From positions 365,722-429,721 of the forward strand of contig NZ_FNDT01000001.1 of the NCBI RefSeq assembly GCF_900099735.1: a DNA stretch of 64,000 nt. The letters are read 5' to 3'. Source of the stretch: Arthrobacter subterraneus (lineage in GTDB: Bacteria; Actinomycetota; Actinomycetes; Actinomycetales; Micrococcaceae). A program made the translations under genes and the position numbers. Positions within the stretch are counted from its first letter, which is position 1; each line of letters starts with the position of its first letter. Under the pieces are notes generated by a model. That model was not told the DNA's origin. It made no database searches and saw nothing but the letters and a program-made list of their open reading frames with translations. Of this stretch, positions 60,170 through 64,000 are shown piece by piece.

Positions 60170-61390
60170 TCAGCGGGAGACTGGGGGTTTCCAATGCGGT
60201 GAAAGCGCGACGACGTCTCCCACCACGATCACGGCCGGAGACTTCACCCCGCGCGCTTCCGCGAGGTCCGCGATGGTCGCGAGGGTTCCGGTGGTGACGC
60301 GCTGCGATTCCATCCACCCGTCCTCGATGACCGCGACGGGAGTGGACGGCGTCCGGCCGCCGGTGATCAACGAGGCGGCGGAGGACCGCAGCAGTGACAC
60401 TCCCATGAGGAGGATCAGCGTGTGGTCGCTGCCCGGCGGGATGTGCCCGGCCTGCTGCCGGATGTCCTCGTGCCCGGTGATGACGCTGAAGCCCTTCGCC
60501 ACTCCCCGGTGCGTGACCGGAATTCCTGCAGCCGCCGGCACCGAGATGGCGGAGGTGACGCCGGGAACCACTTCGACGGCGATGCCGTGGTCGCGGCAGT
60601 AGGCTTCCTCTTCTCCCCCACGTCCGAGGACGTAGGGGTCGCCGCCCTTCAGCCGGACCACCCGGTGTCCGAGCAGCGCCTGCTCGACGAGGATGCGGTT
60701 GATCTCATCCTGCGGTACCGGGTGGTGGCCGGGGAGCTTGCCGACCTCGATCACCTGGACGTCCGCGGACAGCCCGGTGAGCAGGGAGCGCGGCCCCAGC
60801 CTGTCAGCAACGACGATGTCGGCCTGCGCCAGGAGCCGGCGCCCACGGACGGTCAGAAGGCCGGCGTCGGCCGGTCCGCCACCCACCAGGGCGACAGTCC
60901 CGATGGCGTCTTCCGGAGACCGGCGGTGCCGCCGCAGCGGCAGTTCACCGGATTCCAGGGCGGCGGCAACGCCGTCGCGCAGGGCGGCCGCGCGTTTCGG
61001 GTCACCGTTCGTATTGACCGCCACCGTGACGTCGTCGATCCGCGCGACGGCGGGAACCCAGGCGGCGGAGGCTGCCGAGTCGCCGCCCTTGACGCACCAG
61101 ATGCGCAACTCCTCGGCTTCGGCGGCGATCCGGTCCTGCACCTCGGCGGAGCCGGAGTGTGCCAGGACCAGCCACGCGCCGTCGAGGTCCGCGGAGCCGT
61201 ACTCGCGCTGCTGCCAGTCCACGAGGCCGGCTGCAGCGGCTTCGGTGATGTCCTCACAGGCGTAGGGGGCCACGACCGTGACCAGGGCGCCGTCGTCGAG
61301 CAGTGCCTGCAGCCGGCGGGCGGCGACGGGACCGCCGCCGACCACCAGGACGCGGCGGCCGCGGAGCTGAAGTCCAAGCGGGTAGGTCAT
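60170..61390 (-). CDS. Bifunctional siroheme synthase: precorrin-2 dehydrogenase + uroporphyrinogen-III methyltransferase (406 aa)
   Basis: CysG-like fusion. The N-terminal ~200 residues are the precorrin-2 oxidase/ferrochelatase part with the NAD motif VLVVGGGPVAARRLQALLD. The C-terminal ~200 residues are a SUMT SAM methyltransferase (TVALVGGGPADAGLLTVRGR, GHRVVRLKGGDPYVLGRGGE, PGVTSAISVPAAAGIPVTHR). The enzyme makes siroheme, the cofactor of sulfite and nitrite reductase. It is upstream (5') of the SsuC-type permease gene, whose start it overlaps by 4 bases; together with FprA-2 and the ABC transporter this supports a sulfur-assimilation operon. Confidence 0.9.
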   Translation of the reverse strand: MTYPLGLQLRGRRVLVVGGGPVAARRLQALLDDGALVTVVAPYACEDITEAAAAGLVDWQQREYGSADLDGAWLVLAHSGSAEVQDRIAAEAEELRIWCVKGGDSAASAAWVPAVARIDDVTVAVNTNGDPKRAAALRDGVAAALESGELPLRRHRRSPEDAIGTVALVGGGPADAGLLTVRGRRLLAQADIVVADRLGPRSLLTGLSADVQVIEVGKLPGHHPVPQDEINRILVEQALLGHRVVRLKGGDPYVLGRGGEEEAYCRDHGIAVEVVPGVTSAISVPAAAGIPVTHRGVAKGFSVITGHEDIRQQAGHIPPGSDHTLILLMGVSLLRSSAASLITGGRTPSTPVAVIEDGWMESQRVTTGTLATIADLAEARGVKSPAVIVVGDVVALSPHWKPPVSR

Positions 61391-62310
61391 TGTGAGCCTC
61401 CAACGAGCAGGCCGCGGCGGCGCAGCAGACGGCGTTCAAGCGGTCCGAAGATAAGGAGCTCCACGACGATTCCGATGAAAAGGATGAGGAGAATGGCCGA
61501 GATAACCGTGGCCATCGAGGAAAACTGGCGTCCCTGGTCCAGCAGTGCACCCAGTCCGAACCCGAGGGTTCCGCCGGTCGCAATGATCTCCGCAGCCATG
61601 AGCGAGCGCCAGGAGAATGCCCACCCCTGCTTCAGGCCGGCCACGTAGCTGGGCAGCGCAGCCGGAAGAATGATCCGGATAGCAAGTTGCCACCGGCTGG
61701 CGCCCAGCACGTGCCCGACGCGGCGGTGCTGGTCAGGGACATGGTCGACGCCGGCGATAAGCCCGTTGGTGATGGACGGGATGGCACCCATCAGCACCAC
61801 GAAGTACACGGTGGCATCGCTCAGCCCGAACCAGATGACCGCAGCAGGAACCCACGCCACGGAAGGCAGCACCTGCAGACCGGAAATCAACGGACCGAAA
61901 GCACCCCGCAGGACCCTGCTCTGCGCGAGCACGAGTCCAAGCGGGGTGGCGATGAGGACGGCAATGATGAAGCCGACAACGCCGCGCTGCAGGCTTGTCA
62001 GGACTGTCTCAACTGCGTCGCCGTTTTGCCACAGCGAGCCGAGGGTTCCGAAGACGTCGGCGGGACCGGGCAACTGGTCGGGCCGTGGACGGACAATCCA
62101 TACGTACATCTGCCATAGGTAGATGACCGCAACCAGTGCAGCGACCGGCAACAGGGCCTTGGTGATGCTGGACTTCCAGGACGACTGGACGCGCGCTTCC
62201 TGCTGAAGGTTGTCCAGGCCCTTCTCAAGGGCGCGATCGTCCTCGGCGGGGAGCTTCGTCAGCGGACCCGAGGACGGTTCTGCCTTTGTCAGCGTTGATT
62301 CAGGCTGCAT
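61387..62310 (-). CDS. ABC transporter permease, SsuC-like (307 aa)
   Basis: Six-helix membrane permease of a sulfonate/nitrate/taurine-type importer. The EAA loop lies in GHVLGASRWQLAIRIILPAA, followed by PSYVAGLKQGWAFSWRSLMA, which is characteristic of SsuC/TauC proteins. A ~50-residue charged N-terminal tail precedes the first helix (EPSSGPLTKLPAEDDRALEK). It overlaps the ATPase gene by 11 bases and its end overlaps the siroheme synthase start by 4 bases. Confidence 0.9.
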   Translation of the reverse strand: MQPESTLTKAEPSSGPLTKLPAEDDRALEKGLDNLQQEARVQSSWKSSITKALLPVAALVAVIYLWQMYVWIVRPRPDQLPGPADVFGTLGSLWQNGDAVETVLTSLQRGVVGFIIAVLIATPLGLVLAQSRVLRGAFGPLISGLQVLPSVAWVPAAVIWFGLSDATVYFVVLMGAIPSITNGLIAGVDHVPDQHRRVGHVLGASRWQLAIRIILPAALPSYVAGLKQGWAFSWRSLMAAEIIATGGTLGFGLGALLDQGRQFSSMATVISAILLILFIGIVVELLIFGPLERRLLRRRGLLVGGSQ

Positions 62311-63013
62311 GGCGGCGGATCTCCTTGCGCAACTCTGTGGTGATGTCCGCAGTCAGGACCGCCGGGTCCTGCTCTCCTACGGGCCACTCGGCGACCACCC
62401 GGCCGGGGCGAGACGACATCAGCAGCACGCGCTGGCCTAGACGGACGGCTTCACGGACGTTGTGCGTGATGAACACGATGGTCCGTCCCGTTTCCTTCCA
62501 GACCCGCTGCAGCTCATCGTGGAGCAGGTCGCGTGTGATGGCATCGAGCGCAGCGAACGGTTCATCCATAAGGAGAATGTCCCGGTTCTGGGCCAAGGAC
62601 CGTGCCAACGCGACCCGCTGACGCATGCCGCCCGACAACTCGTGCGGCCGCTTCGCAGCGGCATCGGACAGATGCACCAGTTCCAGGAGCCGGGCAGCCT
62701 CGGAACGCCGCTCGGACTTCGAGGCTCCGCGCAACTGCAGCGCAAGCTCAACATTTGCCTGCGCGGACAGCCACGGAAACAGTGAAGCGTCCTGGAACAT
62801 GAAGGCGGCTTTGGGTGAGGCGATGGTGCCCGACGTCGGCTCCTCCAGTCCCGCGATCAGATTCAGGAGCGTGGACTTGCCGCAACCCGAAGCGCCCAGC
62901 AGGGCGACGAACTCGCCCTGCTGGACCTGCAGGTTGACGTTGTCGAGGACCAGCGGCGCGCCGGCGGAGAACCGCTTGGAGAGTCCGGCGATGTTGATCT
63001 GTGCGCTGCTCAT
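62300..63013 (-). CDS. ABC transporter ATP-binding protein, SsuB-like (237 aa)
   Basis: ATPase subunit: Walker A LLGASGCGKSTLL near residue 40, signature LSGGMRQRVALARSLAQ, Walker B ILLMDEPFAALDA, and the switch His in VFITHNVREAV. Sequence and size match SsuB/TauB. The gene overlaps both its neighbours and belongs to one leftward operon: binding protein, ATPase, permease, siroheme synthase, probably FprA-2. Confidence 0.92.
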   Translation of the reverse strand: MSSAQINIAGLSKRFSAGAPLVLDNVNLQVQQGEFVALLGASGCGKSTLLNLIAGLEEPTSGTIASPKAAFMFQDASLFPWLSAQANVELALQLRGASKSERRSEAARLLELVHLSDAAAKRPHELSGGMRQRVALARSLAQNRDILLMDEPFAALDAITRDLLHDELQRVWKETGRTIVFITHNVREAVRLGQRVLLMSSRPGRVVAEWPVGEQDPAVLTADITTELRKEIRRHAA

Positions 63014-64000
63014 GGGGAGGTGGTCCCGGAGCCAAGCCCCGCGTCGTCGTACACTGGGCCGCCGGATTCTTCCTGCAGACTATTGAGCGGATCGAGGTGC
63101 AGGATGCCGGTGATGTCGGCATCAGAGGTGGTTCCGGCCGCTACCCCGTCCGCGAGAAGCTGGGCGAGTGCCCCAGCCAAAGGGTCCTGCGAGAAGGTCA
63201 CATTCTCCAACGCCCGCTCCAGGACCGCTTCCGCGAGCGGTTTGGCGTCCGCTGCCGTGAGTCCCGCGTTGATGAGCGCTGGAGTCTCCTGCGGGTTTTC
63301 GTTCAACCACTCGATGGCGCGCAGCTCGCCCCGCAAGAGGGCTTCGACCTGGTCCGGATGCTCGGCGAGGAACTGCTTGTTCACCACCAGTACGGTCGTG
63401 GCGAATTTGCCCTCCGGCCACAGATCCGCCTCGTCGACCAGCACTTCGGCGCCCGCGTCCACCACAAGCCGGGAAGCCCAGGGCTCGGGCAGCCAGGCAC
63501 CGTCGATGTCGCCGTTCCGGAACAGCTGAAGCGTTGTCGCGTTCTCGGTGGGAACAATGGCGACGTCCCCGCCGCCGTCGATCGTGGTCTCGTAGCCCTG
63601 CTCGCCGAGCCATACGCGCAGCGCGACATCCTGGGTGTTGCCAAGCTGTGGTGTGGCGAGTGTCTTGCCTGCGAGGTCCTCGATCGACTCGACGCCGGGA
63701 TTCACTACAAGCTGCGCACCGCCTGCCGTGGCGCCTGCCACGATCCGCAGGGACTCGCCCTTGCTCTGAACATACGAGTTGATGGCGGGGTTGGGACCGA
63801 TAAAGGTTGCATCAATAGCCCCTGCGTTCAGTGCCTCGATCGCCGAAGGACCTGCATTGAACACCTGGGTAGCCAGCTCCGTGTCGCCCAGTTCCTCGGC
63901 GAAGTAGCCGTTCTCCAAACCCACCAGCGCTGGGGCATGGGTGAGGTTGCCGAAGTAGCCCAGCCGGAGCTGTTCCGCATCGGAAACAGGTGCTGCCGCC
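63010..64000 (-). CDS. ABC transporter substrate-binding protein, SsuA-like (N-terminus outside window)
   Basis: Partial: the frame stays open through base 64000, so the N-terminal signal and start lie outside. It begins here with AAAPVSDAEQLRLGYFGNLT and then THAPALVGLENGYFAEEL, the typical first strands of a NMT1/SsuA-type periplasmic binding protein, and continues with ATFIGPNPAINSYVQSKGES and GGAQLVVNPGVESIEDLAGK. Sulfonate/alkanesulfonate is the likely ligand given the siroheme link; nitrate or taurine are alternatives. Its stop overlaps the ATPase start by 4 bases. Confidence 0.88.
   Translation of the reverse strand, partial: AAAPVSDAEQLRLGYFGNLTHAPALVGLENGYFAEELGDTELATQVFNAGPSAIEALNAGAIDATFIGPNPAINSYVQSKGESLRIVAGATAGGAQLVVNPGVESIEDLAGKTLATPQLGNTQDVALRVWLGEQGYETTIDGGGDVAIVPTENATTLQLFRNGDIDGAWLPEPWASRLVVDAGAEVLVDEADLWPEGKFATTVLVVNKQFLAEHPDQVEALLRGELRAIEWLNENPQETPALINAGLTAADAKPLAEAVLERALENVTFSQDPLAGALAQLLADGVAAGTTSDADITGILHLDPLNSLQEESGGPVYDDAGLGSGTTSP

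Overview
This is high-GC actinobacterial DNA. The gene families and their arrangement (murB joined to a pair of MaoC-type dehydratases, a Fur-catalase pair, two FprA-type reductases, tRNAs without an encoded CCA end, and FbpABC iron uptake behind a DtxR/IdeR-type iron box) point to the family Micrococcaceae, most likely an Arthrobacter-like soil bacterium. The assignment is inferred from gene content and was not tested by a search. No rRNA, CRISPR array, insertion sequence or intact prophage was seen.

Bases 1-8.2 kb look accessory. They hold an orphan methyltransferase, a Ca2+-type P-type ATPase, a remnant of an XRE/MmyB-like regulator, a copper-handling group (SHOCT membrane protein, Tat-exported Met-rich multicopper oxidase, DUF305 lipoprotein) and an orphan protein resembling a recombinase N-terminus. 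From 8.3 kb the content is more chromosomal: murB with two hadA/hadB-like dehydratases, then the most unusual locus of the window (10.5-17.3 kb). That locus is an apparently iron-regulated leftward operon, fbpA-fbpB-fbpC, followed by a single protein that fuses an adenylation domain, a carrier domain and a membrane acyltransferase-3 domain. A DJ-1 protein, a ParA-like ATPase with an odd P-loop, tRNA-Met, tRNA-Thr and a DEAD-box helicase follow.

Bases 22-41 kb are mostly housekeeping: a BCCT osmolyte transporter, MOSC, SDR and amidohydrolase proteins, the transsulfuration pair cbs-metB, an AlkA-type glycosylase, thioredoxin, tRNA-Tyr, YajQ, HtpX, a pterin dehydratase fused to a glyoxalase-like domain, an MFS carrier, two alpha/beta hydrolases, and fur-catalase. 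At 34.69 kb a clean deletion scar joins the 3' halves of a divergent gntR-nagB pair, leaving two facing-away pseudogenes.

Bases 41-57.5 kb hold transport and catabolic units with readable control sites: an APC permease with a TetR gene, a TetR-MMPL exporter operon with two 15-bp operators, a FadR-type regulator divergent from an FMN-dependent lactate dehydrogenase with two matching operators, an FprA reductase, a RarD-like transporter, and a putrescine/GABA block (APC permease, gabT, aminobutyraldehyde-type dehydrogenase) divergent from a PucR-type activator. Bases 57.5-64 kb carry a DksA/TraR-like protein, a glycolipid-binding-family protein, a second FprA paralogue, a bifunctional siroheme synthase and an SsuABC-like transporter cut by the window edge, which together suggest sulfur assimilation.

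Several intergenic repeats are not explained by genes: a 63-bp palindrome present twice, 40 kb apart; a six-unit tandem repeat grown from the gabT stop codon; twin 28-bp palindromes beyond htpX; and a 68-bp palindrome beside gabT.
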